Shown here piece after piece: positions 43,803-51,676 of a DNA stretch of 64,000 nt. The DNA is from an uncultured Bacteroidales bacterium (GTDB taxonomy: Bacteria > Bacteroidota > Bacteroidia > Bacteroidales > UBA932). The position numbers and the translations under genes are program-made. Where the stretch lies: the NCBI GenBank assembly GCA_947179325.1, contig CAMXAU010000001.1, positions 62,001 to 126,000 of the forward strand, given 5' to 3'. Under the pieces are notes generated by a model. The model was not told where the DNA came from, did not search any database, and saw nothing but the letters and a program-made list of their open reading frames with translations. Numbering within the stretch: position 1 is the stretch's first letter; every line of letters starts with the position of its first letter.

Positions 43803-46511
43803 ATGGGACGTCTATTGAATATTGCTGCAGGTGCTGTGCTGGCTGTCTTGTCCAGTGCTCCTGCGTTATCCCAGGGAAGGGATTATCTGTTTTCCCTCAG
43901 GTCGGCTGAGGGGCATGGAGGTGAAACTGAGTGGATCATGAAAAAGGCCTCTGAAGTTACCGTACCTGCCGAAGAACTTTCACGGGCAGGATATGCTGAT
44001 GACGGGTGGATGCCTGCAATTGTGCCCGGTACTGTGCTGAATTCATTGGTGCACAACGGTGTCTATCCTGAACCTTATTTCGGATTGAACAACAAGATTA
44101 CATCCGGGCTGATTCCGGACCTCAGCACTGCCGGAAGGGATTTCTATACATACTGGTTTCGCTCTGAATTCGATGCTGTAGCCATCGGGAAGGATGAACG
44201 TCTGTGGATGCAGATAGACGGGATAAACTACAGGGCGGAATTCTGGCTTAACGGAAAGATGGTGTATTTCCTGTCGGGGATGTTCCGCCAGGAATCTGTG
44301 GATGTTACCGACTATGTCTCCAAGGACGGCAGGAATGTGCTTGCAGTGAAGGTATATCCGATAGATGAGCCTGGAGGGCCACGGAAGGGGGAATCGAAGT
44401 CGTGGGGAGCGGCAGGTGAGTTCCGCAACGGCGGCAACGGTGAGATAGGGAAGAATGTGACCATGCTGATGAATGTCGGATGGGACTTTACTTTCCTTGA
44501 CGGAATCCGTGACCGTAACACCGGCATATGGCGTGACATAAGATTCTACAGGACAGGGAAAGTCGCTCTCGGGCATCCTTTTGTGAAGAGCGAGCTTGAG
44601 AAGCCGGGATATGGCAGGGCATCTGAGACAATAAGCGTTGAGGTCACCAATCCAGGTTTCGGGACGCAGAAAGTCAAGGTTTCGGGAGAGATTCTCGGCG
44701 AGGGTATCAGGTTCGAGAAAGATGTCACAGTGCTGCGTGGCATGACAGGGACTGTAGAGTTTGACCCTGCTGAATTTCCTCAGCTCATCATTGAAAATCC
44801 GCGTCTGTGGTGGCCTGTCAACAAAGGACGGCAGGAACTGTATACGCTTTCTCTCAAGGTCGAGCAGGGAGGTGCGGTGCAGGACTCCATAGGTGTACGT
44901 TTCGGTATAAGGGAGATTGTCTCCGATACAGATACTCCGGACAGGTCGCGTACATTCTATGTCAACGGGAAGCCCATATTCATCAAGGGCACAAACTGGA
45001 TACCGGAGAATATGCTTCGCAACTCAGATGAACGTACATATGCAGAGCTGCGCTATACAGCCCAGTCAGGTGTCAACCTTATCCGCCAGTGGGGAGGCGG
45101 GATAACCGAGTCCGACAAATTCTATGACATGTGTGATGAACTCGGGATAATGGTGTGGACCGAATTCTGGATGACAGGCGATACAAAGCATCCAGTGGAC
45201 CGCGGGCTGCATCTCCAGAATGTAGAATCAACGGTGAAACGTATCCGTAACCATCCTTCACAGGCATATTATGTATGCTCGAATGAATCGACAGAGATGA
45301 CGGGTATCAGGGAACTCATAGACAGGCTTGACGGGACGAGGGGATACCAGATGCAGTCAGAATGCGGCGGAATCCATGACGGAAGTCCATATAAGACAGT
45401 CAACCCTATGCGCCATTATGAAAATACCGCTTCTGATAGGGGCAGCCGCGTGGATGGATTCAATCCTGAATATGGCGCACCTTGCCTTCCTACTGTGGAG
45501 TGTCTACGTGAAATGATGCCTGAGAAGGACCTGTGGCCTATAAACAGGGAAGTGTGGGACTATAGCGACGGCAATGGCTTCCATCAGATGTCAACCCTCT
45601 ATGCCGACCTTGTAGACAAGTATGGGAAATCATCCGGAATAGATGAATTCGCAATGAAGGCACAGTTTGTCGGTGCGATGAATTACAGGAGCATCTGGGA
45701 AGTATGGAACTACAACAAGTTCAACTATGGTGACCGCTACACGTCAGGCTTCCTCTACTGGTATCATAACTCAGCTGTCCGACAGGTCTGCGGCAGGATG
45801 TGGGACTGGTCGCTTGAGCCTACAGCAGCACTCTATACCGCTGCAAATGCGTGTGAGCCTCTCCATCCTCAGTTCGACTATCTCAAGAATACCGTCTCTG
45901 TTGTCAATGACTACTACATGGGCTTTAAGGGATATAAGGTCATAGCAGAAGTCTGGGATATAGATTCAAGGAAAGTGTGGACCCGGTCTGCTGCCGTTGA
46001 CATTCCTGAGGACGGTGTAGTGAATGATGTGTTCAAGGTAGAGTTCCCGGCAGGACTGTCCCAGGTGCATTTCATAAAGCTTCGTCTGCTTGACGTGGCT
46101 GGAAATCAGGTAGGTAGCAGTTTCTACTGGAGGTCGGGTGATGCCTATGAGGGTCCGAAGACGCTTACAGGCCCGGCTACTTCAGGGTTTGAGTCTCTTT
46201 CAGGCCTCGGTGCGGCAAAGGTCTCCATGAAATACAATACGCGTGTAGAGGACGGCAGGCATTTCATTGACATAGAACTCAGGAACAGCCGTCATGCCAT
46301 AGCTTTCTTCACCCAGCTGCAATGGCTTGACCCTGACGGGAAGCCGGTGCGCCCGTCTTTCTATACGGACAATTTCTTCAGCATGATGCCTGGCGAGGTC
46401 CGCAAGGTGACAATAGAGACATCCCTTGCCGATATGCCGGACGGACAATGCTCTCTCGTTCTCAAAGGCTTCAATGTCGCCAGAAAAGAGATTGTAGTGC
46501 GCAGGATGTAA
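43803..46511 (+). CDS. GH2-family exo-glycosidase (beta-mannosidase / exo-beta-glucosaminidase-like)
   Basis: A secreted enzyme of 902 residues from 'MGRLLNIAAG' (the ORF-track start is 11 codons earlier, inside the HTCS). Signal peptide ends near 'SAPALSQ'. Order: sugar-binding jellyroll ('INYRAEFWLNGKMV'), Ig-like GH2 domain, TIM barrel with 'GTNWIPENML', 'NLIRQWGGGITES', acid/base Glu in 'YVCSNESTE' (about residue 495) and nucleophile Glu in 'FNPEYGAPCLP' (about 556), then C-terminal Ig-like domains. The motif spacing resembles the exo-beta-glucosaminidase/mannosidase branch rather than beta-galactosidases. It starts one base after the HTCS stop, so regulator and enzyme are one transcript. 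A strong terminator follows. Confidence 0.88.
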   Translation: MGRLLNIAAGAVLAVLSSAPALSQGRDYLFSLRSAEGHGGETEWIMKKASEVTVPAEELSRAGYADDGWMPAIVPGTVLNSLVHNGVYPEPYFGLNNKITSGLIPDLSTAGRDFYTYWFRSEFDAVAIGKDERLWMQIDGINYRAEFWLNGKMVYFLSGMFRQESVDVTDYVSKDGRNVLAVKVYPIDEPGGPRKGESKSWGAAGEFRNGGNGEIGKNVTMLMNVGWDFTFLDGIRDRNTGIWRDIRFYRTGKVALGHPFVKSELEKPGYGRASETISVEVTNPGFGTQKVKVSGEILGEGIRFEKDVTVLRGMTGTVEFDPAEFPQLIIENPRLWWPVNKGRQELYTLSLKVEQGGAVQDSIGVRFGIREIVSDTDTPDRSRTFYVNGKPIFIKGTNWIPENMLRNSDERTYAELRYTAQSGVNLIRQWGGGITESDKFYDMCDELGIMVWTEFWMTGDTKHPVDRGLHLQNVESTVKRIRNHPSQAYYVCSNESTEMTGIRELIDRLDGTRGYQMQSECGGIHDGSPYKTVNPMRHYENTASDRGSRVDGFNPEYGAPCLPTVECLREMMPEKDLWPINREVWDYSDGNGFHQMSTLYADLVDKYGKSSGIDEFAMKAQFVGAMNYRSIWEVWNYNKFNYGDRYTSGFLYWYHNSAVRQVCGRMWDWSLEPTAALYTAANACEPLHPQFDYLKNTVSVVNDYYMGFKGYKVIAEVWDIDSRKVWTRSAAVDIPEDGVVNDVFKVEFPAGLSQVHFIKLRLLDVAGNQVGSSFYWRSGDAYEGPKTLTGPATSGFESLSGLGAAKVSMKYNTRVEDGRHFIDIELRNSRHAIAFFTQLQWLDPDGKPVRPSFYTDNFFSMMPGEVRKVTIETSLADMPDGQCSLVLKGFNVARKEIVVRRM

Positions 46512-46530
46512 GTTGCATATATTCACTGGT

Positions 46531-46576
46531 TTACGCAAAGACGGGTGCCGAAATTTCGGCACCCGTCTTTGCGTAA
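46531..46576. terminator. 46-bp perfect palindrome after GH2, likely terminator
   Basis: TTACGCAAAGACGGGTGCCGAAA followed directly by its exact reverse complement, 19 bases after the GH2 stop. The T tract is short (CTTTG inside the stem), so it may work as a terminator or as an RNA 3'-end stabiliser. The rest of the gap to 46734 holds a promoter-like TTCCTTTG (46695-46702) and no gene. Confidence 0.65.
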
Positions 46577-46734
46577 TATGCTTGTGGATAAGGAGTTGTA
46601 TTTTATGTACTCCATAAGAAAGCTCTGTTACGTTTTTTGTTTTGATATATACCATTATGTCATTAATGTGGACAAATCTTTTAATTTATTTTATTTCCTT
46701 TGCAGTGTATATTAATGGCATTAAAACATCTTAA

Positions 46735-49644
46735 ATGAAAAATACATTAAGGCATCTGTTGCTCTCACTTATGGCCTTGCTCCCGGTGGCAGGCCTGTAT
46801 GCAAAAGAATATGATGTGGTGATAGTCGGAGGGACTCCCGGTGGAATCACGGCTGCCATCGCTGCTGCAAGGGAAGGCAAGGACTGTGTACTGCTTGAGC
46901 GCACAGGGCATGTCGGAGGCCTTCCTGTCAACGGGCTTGGGGCGACAGATATAGGCACACGCGGAGCGACTGCTGGGCTTTTCATGCAGTTCGTAGAACT
47001 GAACAAGGCGTATTATGTGGAGAGATACGGGCAGTCTTCAGCCCAGGTCAGGGATTGCAGTGACGGATATCATTTTGAACCCCATGTGGCTGCTGAGAGT
47101 TTCAGCAGGATGATTGCGGATGCGGGGCCAGGAAATGTGGATGTCCTTACTATGCGCCAGTTCGATTCATCCGTGGACAATATTGTGATGGAGGACGGCA
47201 GGATTGTGGCAATATATATTCTTGACAGGACAACAGGGCAACGTGAAAAGTATGCAGGTAAAGTCTTTATCGATGCGACATATGAAGGTGACCTCGGGGC
47301 TGCGGCCGGTGTCCCGTTCCGGACAGGGCGTGAAGGGCGTGAGGAGTTTTCAGAGCCTTGCGCAGGCAGGATATACCGCTGGTGGAAGCACGGGCCTGAC
47401 GGGGAGGGGACAACGTATCAGGGGGATGATGCGGTCCAGGCATATAATTACCGAGTGTGCCTGACAACGGACAAGGAGAATTCCGTACCTGTCCCGAAGC
47501 CGGAGAATTACAACCGTGAGGAATATGTGTCCCTTGTGGAAGATGTCTACACGGGACGGAATACAGATATCCGTTTCAGGGATGTGACTGCCGGTCAGAT
47601 GGAGGAGAACCGCAGGAGAATACTTGACGGCGGCAGGACTGCTGTCCCTGGAGATCCCTGGGGGATGTCAAAGGTGACAAACATGGTGTCTCTCCCCAAT
47701 ATGAAGACTGATGCCAACAATCAGCACCTTGCATTGATTTCAACAGATCTCCCTGAGGAGAATTATCCATGGCCTACCGCTTCATGGGAATGGCGTGATG
47801 CTTTTGCTGAAAGGCTCCGTGACTATACATTGGGACTTTTCTGGTTTGCGCAGCACGATGAGGCTCTTCCGGAGCAGTTCCGCAAGGCATGTCTCAGATA
47901 TGGCCTTGCAGCCGATGAATATACTGATAACGGGAATTTCCCGCGCCAGGTATATGTCCGTGAGGGAAGAAGGCTTGAGGGCACATATCTCTTTACGGCC
48001 AATGACGTGCTTCCTGAGACATCTGGAGGACGTCCGCGTGTCCTGGAGCAGTCGATTACGGCAAGCCATTATGCGCTGGATTCGCATGCGACACGCAAGC
48101 GTGAGGAGGGAAGGGTCCATCTTGAAGGCTTCTTCAGCCATCCTGCAGCCGTCTATACGGTTCCGTATGGAGTCATGGTGCCTAAGAATGTGGAAAATCT
48201 GCTTTTCCCGGTCCCGGTGTCAGGAAGCCATGTGGGATTCTCCACTTTAAGGATGGAGCCTTGCTGGATGGCCATGGGCGAGGCGGCAGGCACGGCGGCT
48301 GCGCTTGCGATAGACGGATCAGGGGATGTAAGGGAGATATCTGTTCCGGACCTGCAGGGCAGATTGCTTGAAAACGGTGCAATACTGATATACTTCAGGG
48401 ACCTGAAACCATCAGACCCTGATTTCACGCAGGTGCAGATGCTTGCCCTTAAAGGATATTTCCCTGAATGGAATGCAGACCTTGACAAGCCTCTTGACCA
48501 GAAGACGGCAGAGCTTTGGAGCAGGTTGTCCGGTCTTAGGATAAGCTGCGACGGGGGAACGCGCAGGGATTTTCTGCGTATGCTTGAGGGAAATGATTTC
48601 AATGACACGTTCCCGGACTGGGCATGGACGGGCTTCAGGCGTCCGGAAGGTGTCAATCCTGTGATCTCTCCGGACAGTACAACGCTTTTCAATTGCCCGA
48701 TGCAGGGAAAACCTGTTCCATGGGAGGGAAATGACACCTTTAATCCGGCAGCTGCTGTATATAGAGGAAAGATTGTAGTGATGTATCGCGCGGAGGACAA
48801 TTACGGGGTAGGGATAGGGAAGAGGACATCCCGTCTCGGCTATGCCTCGTCCAGGGACGGGATGCGTTTCAGGAGGCTCGGCAAGCCTGTATTCTTCCCT
48901 GCGGATGACAGCCAGAAGGAGCTTGAATGGCCGGGAGGCTGCGAGGACCCACGCATAGCCGTTACAGAGGACGGGCTTTATGTGATGATGTACACACAGT
49001 GGAACAGGAAAGTCGCGAGACTGGCTGTGGCCACATCCCGTAACCTCAAGGACTGGGATAAGCATGGGCCAGCCTTTGCCGAGGCATATGGAGGACGTTT
49101 CTACAACATGTTCTGCAAGTCCGGCTCAATTGTTACAAAAGTCGTTGACGGCAGGCAGGTGATAGCAAAGGTAAATGGGAAATATCTGATGTACTGGGGA
49201 GAACGTTTCGTGAACCTCGCCACTTCAGATGATCTCGTGAACTGGACACCGATGCTTGACAAGGATGGCGAACTGCTTAAGATTGTCCGTCCGAGGAACG
49301 GATATTTTGACAGCGACTTGACTGAGTGCGGCCCGCCTGCAGTGATTACTGACAAAGGCATATTGCTGATGTACAATGGAAAGAATAAAGGCGGGAAAGA
49401 CCGTGACAGGAGATATACTGCGAACTCATATTGCGCCGGCCAGCTATTGTTTGACATGGATGATCCATGCAGGCTGACCGGACGTCTTGATGAGCCGTTC
49501 TTTGTTCCGGAGGCATCATTCGAGAAGAGCGGACAGTACCCGGCCGGTACTGTGTTCATCGAAGGTCTGGTGCTGTACAGGGGCAGATGGTATCTCTACT
49601 ACGGATGCGCGGATTCACGTGTGGGGGTTGCAATATCGGACTGA
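46735..49644 (+). CDS. secreted fusion: FAD-dependent oxidoreductase + GH130-like glycosidase
   Basis: A 969-residue protein with signal peptide (1-23, 'LLPVAGLYAK'). Residues ~25-555 are a FAD_oxidored (PF12831-type) flavoprotein: dinucleotide loop 'VVIVGGTPGGITAAIAAAREG', 'GHVGGLPVNGLGATDIGTRG', 'FIDATYEGDLGAAAGVPF' and C-terminal FAD motif 'PVSGSHVGFSTLRMEPCWMAMGEAAGTAAAL'. A tail (~560-625) links to a five-bladed propeller (~640-969) with GH130 landmarks: 'TFNPAAAVYRGKIVVMYRAED', 'GYASSRDGMRF', 'WPGGCEDPRI', 'DWDKHGP' and 'LTECGPPAVITDKGILLMYNG'. GH130 enzymes are beta-mannoside phosphorylases or hydrolases. Both halves look complete. It belongs to the PUL by position (same strand as HTCS-GH2, own promoter). 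Joint action (oxidising a sugar, then cleaving it) is inference. Alternatively the second half may belong to a neighbouring propeller family (GH43/32/117). Confidence 0.82.
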   Translation: MKNTLRHLLLSLMALLPVAGLYAKEYDVVIVGGTPGGITAAIAAAREGKDCVLLERTGHVGGLPVNGLGATDIGTRGATAGLFMQFVELNKAYYVERYGQSSAQVRDCSDGYHFEPHVAAESFSRMIADAGPGNVDVLTMRQFDSSVDNIVMEDGRIVAIYILDRTTGQREKYAGKVFIDATYEGDLGAAAGVPFRTGREGREEFSEPCAGRIYRWWKHGPDGEGTTYQGDDAVQAYNYRVCLTTDKENSVPVPKPENYNREEYVSLVEDVYTGRNTDIRFRDVTAGQMEENRRRILDGGRTAVPGDPWGMSKVTNMVSLPNMKTDANNQHLALISTDLPEENYPWPTASWEWRDAFAERLRDYTLGLFWFAQHDEALPEQFRKACLRYGLAADEYTDNGNFPRQVYVREGRRLEGTYLFTANDVLPETSGGRPRVLEQSITASHYALDSHATRKREEGRVHLEGFFSHPAAVYTVPYGVMVPKNVENLLFPVPVSGSHVGFSTLRMEPCWMAMGEAAGTAAALAIDGSGDVREISVPDLQGRLLENGAILIYFRDLKPSDPDFTQVQMLALKGYFPEWNADLDKPLDQKTAELWSRLSGLRISCDGGTRRDFLRMLEGNDFNDTFPDWAWTGFRRPEGVNPVISPDSTTLFNCPMQGKPVPWEGNDTFNPAAAVYRGKIVVMYRAEDNYGVGIGKRTSRLGYASSRDGMRFRRLGKPVFFPADDSQKELEWPGGCEDPRIAVTEDGLYVMMYTQWNRKVARLAVATSRNLKDWDKHGPAFAEAYGGRFYNMFCKSGSIVTKVVDGRQVIAKVNGKYLMYWGERFVNLATSDDLVNWTPMLDKDGELLKIVRPRNGYFDSDLTECGPPAVITDKGILLMYNGKNKGGKDRDRRYTANSYCAGQLLFDMDDPCRLTGRLDEPFFVPEASFEKSGQYPAGTVFIEGLVLYRGRWYLYYGCADSRVGVAISD

Positions 49645-49648
49645 TGCT

Positions 49649-50263
49649 CTATTCTTTCCGTTTTACAGCAAATCCGATATTCATGCCGTCATACTGGCTT
49701 GCTATCGAGGAGATGCTCTTCAGTGTGGCATTGCTTGATGAAGAGGAGATTTTCCCGATGAATTCAAGGAGCTTATCTGCCTTGAACATTATGTCTGTCT
49801 GGGTTCCGGTGACTTCAATTGTCGCAGTCATCTTCATCAGGTTCAGTGTCTTGCTGTAATTGAATGTAAGTCTCTTCCCGTCAGGGGAGAGGGAATAGGT
49901 CCCGCTGAAAGGCTTGCCCTTGAATGATGTGGTGAATGTGCTGTCTGCATTGAAAGTATAGCTGAAAGCACCTTCTTTCAGGCCTATTTTCTCTGTGTAT
50001 GTGTTCAGCTTTTTCTCTATTTCAGTGGCAGCCAGTGTGGCAGTCGCGTTCTTGAGGACATTGTCTCCTTCAAATTTCACGGCAGTGCCGGTATAATCCC
50101 ATGTGCCGGTGATGTCGGTAGGCAATGTGATGCCTGTCATGGATGACACGGCATCCTTTACCACGGATGAATTCAATATGTCCTTCAGTGACTGTGCAGA
50201 AATTGTCATGTTTCCGGAAATGCACAGGATAGCTATTGCAGCAGTAATGATGTTTTTCTTCAT
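49649..50263 (-). CDS. DUF4923-family secreted protein
   Basis: About 204 residues from 'MKKNIITAAIAIL' (the ORF-track start is 12 codons upstream and gives no signal peptide start). Signal peptide ends at 'MTISAQ'. The body matches the Bacteroidales DUF4923 lipocalin-like pattern: 'DITGTWDYTGTAVKFEGDNVLKNA', 'EKKLNTYTEKIGLKEGAFSYTFNADSTFTT' and 'GTYSLSPDGKRLTFNYSKTLNL'. The function of the family is not known. Convergent with the FAD/GH130 gene (4-base gap), 23 bases downstream of the ThiL-like gene with which it is probably co-transcribed. Confidence 0.8.
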   Translation of the reverse strand: MKKNIITAAIAILCISGNMTISAQSLKDILNSSVVKDAVSSMTGITLPTDITGTWDYTGTAVKFEGDNVLKNATATLAATEIEKKLNTYTEKIGLKEGAFSYTFNADSTFTTSFKGKPFSGTYSLSPDGKRLTFNYSKTLNLMKMTATIEVTGTQTDIMFKADKLLEFIGKISSSSSNATLKSISSIASQYDGMNIGFAVKRKE

Positions 50264-50286
50264 TTCTATAATGTCTTGTGTCTTGA

Positions 50287-51294
50287 TTATTCTTTCCATC
50301 CCTGCGACCTGAGTGGCAGCTCCACTCCGTCAGGTGTTACAATTACAGCCCCGACCTCAGGCTTGGCAAGATGGCCGATTATGTCGAATGTCTGGAAATC
50401 ATGCCTGAACTTGTCATGGCTGCCGATAGGTATGGTATAGAGCAGCCTGTAGTCATCCCCTCCGTTCATTGCTGCGGAGATCGGGTCTATCCCCATTTCT
50501 TTTCCGAGGTCGAATGTCTTTCCAGCAAAAGGGATCTTGTCTGCATAGACCTTGGCACCGAGTCCGCTGTCGCGGACAAGCCTCTTTACTGCATCTGAAA
50601 GTCCTTTAGTGACGAAATATCCGTATGAAGGTATGATTCCAGCCTCTTCCAGCTGTGCTGCAGTTGTGCTGTTAAGCTCAGGCTTGAGATATGCCCCGAC
50701 AAGATGCCTGTATTCTTCCAGTTTCGGCTGTTTCCTTTCATCTCCGGCCCTGTTGAACTGCTCTTTCTCCTTTTCAAGTACCATCTGCCCGAAATATGCT
50801 GCCCCGAGATTGTCGGAGACGCATATAAGGTCCATGCTCTTTGCTGCGGGACGCCGTTTCCCGGTTAGCAGGGAGGTCTCCCCGGTTGCGGATACAGCTA
50901 TGCAAAGCCCGTTACGTGAAGGGACAAGGTCAAGTGCCACTTTGGAGTATCCGTGTTCCCTTGCCGCTGTGACAGCCCCGCTCCAAAGTTCCCTTATATG
51001 GGAAAAGTCAAGCTTTGCAGAGATGCCGAGAGTCAATGAAAGTGTACGCGGATGCGCCATTACTGCGTAAAGCTCTCCTGTAACGGCAATTATGCTCTTG
51101 TATCCAAGGTGCTTCAACGGGAAATAGGTGAGGTCGAAGTCTATCCCTTCGAGAAGCACTTTAGTGTATCCGCACGGATAGGCCTTCCCTTCTGTCTCGA
51201 ACCAGCAGTCTTCAAATGGCTTGTAGCCTGTGCCTTCATATAGTTTCGCTATAGCCTCGACTCTCCCGAGGTCTGAAAAATGTTCATCTTGCAT
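50287..51294 (-). CDS. ThiL/PurM-like (AIR synthase-related) protein
   Basis: A 335-residue cytoplasmic protein of the PurM/ThiL/SelD ATP-binding fold. 'DFDLTYFPLKHLGYKSIIAV' and the C-terminal 'NGGDDYRLLYTIP' recall thiamine-monophosphate kinase. However, the N-terminal metal-binding 'GDDAA' of ThiL is missing ('PCGYTKVLLEGIDFD' stands there) and the conserved 'N.SD.AAMGA.P' is 'VTGELYAVMAHP'. The reaction therefore may differ from ThiL, or the protein may be a non-kinase homologue. No thiamine gene is nearby. It has its own promoter, divergent from DUF4492-cydAB. Confidence 0.7.
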   Translation of the reverse strand: MQDEHFSDLGRVEAIAKLYEGTGYKPFEDCWFETEGKAYPCGYTKVLLEGIDFDLTYFPLKHLGYKSIIAVTGELYAVMAHPRTLSLTLGISAKLDFSHIRELWSGAVTAAREHGYSKVALDLVPSRNGLCIAVSATGETSLLTGKRRPAAKSMDLICVSDNLGAAYFGQMVLEKEKEQFNRAGDERKQPKLEEYRHLVGAYLKPELNSTTAAQLEEAGIIPSYGYFVTKGLSDAVKRLVRDSGLGAKVYADKIPFAGKTFDLGKEMGIDPISAAMNGGDDYRLLYTIPIGSHDKFRHDFQTFDIIGHLAKPEVGAVIVTPDGVELPLRSQGWKE

Positions 51295-51317
51295 ATATGT
51301 ATGTTTTTATGGTGCTG

Positions 51318-51325
51318 CAAAGATA
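51318..51325 (-). promoter_or_regulatory. -7 element of the ThiL-like gene
   Basis: Minus-strand TATCTTTG matches TAnnTTTG, 23 bases before the ATG. Divergent from the cyd promoter. Confidence 0.55.
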
Positions 51326-51358
51326 CTTAAATCAAAACACTTTCTTGACAATAATTCC

Positions 51359-51366
51359 TATCTTTG
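51359..51366 (+). promoter_or_regulatory. -7 element of the DUF4492-cydAB operon
   Basis: TATCTTTG matches TAnnTTTG, 22 bases before the DUF4492 ATG at 51389. Confidence 0.55.
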
Positions 51367-51388
51367 AAGCCATCAATATGAATGGTCT

Positions 51389-51628
51389 ATGCTTTGTATA
51401 GGTGAAAAATTGAAGTCCATATGGCATTTTTATGCAGATGGTTTCAGGAACATGACCTGGGGGCGTTCCCTATGGGTCCTCATAATCCTGAAGCTCTTCT
51501 TCCTGTTTGCTGTATTGCGGCTGTTCTTCTTCAGGCCTGTCCTGTCAGGGAAATCAGACGGGGAGAAGAGCGATTTTGTAGGGACGTCGCTTATTGAACG
51601 TACCGAGCAGGTGATTGACGGAAAATAG
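51389..51628 (+). CDS. DUF4492 small membrane protein of the cytochrome bd operon
   Basis: A 79-residue protein with one membrane helix ('SLWVLIILKLFFLFAVLRLFFF') preceded by 'FYADGFRNMTWGRSLW', the DUF4492 signature. This family is found directly upstream of cydA in Bacteroidota and some Campylobacterota, so an accessory role in the bd oxidase (like CydX, but unrelated in sequence) is likely though not shown. cydA starts 48 bases later. Confidence 0.85.
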   Translation: MLCIGEKLKSIWHFYADGFRNMTWGRSLWVLIILKLFFLFAVLRLFFFRPVLSGKSDGEKSDFVGTSLIERTEQVIDGK

Positions 51629-51676
51629 CCCAGTGGATGTAAGGCTACAGGGCGGAATATATAATACTTTAGCACT

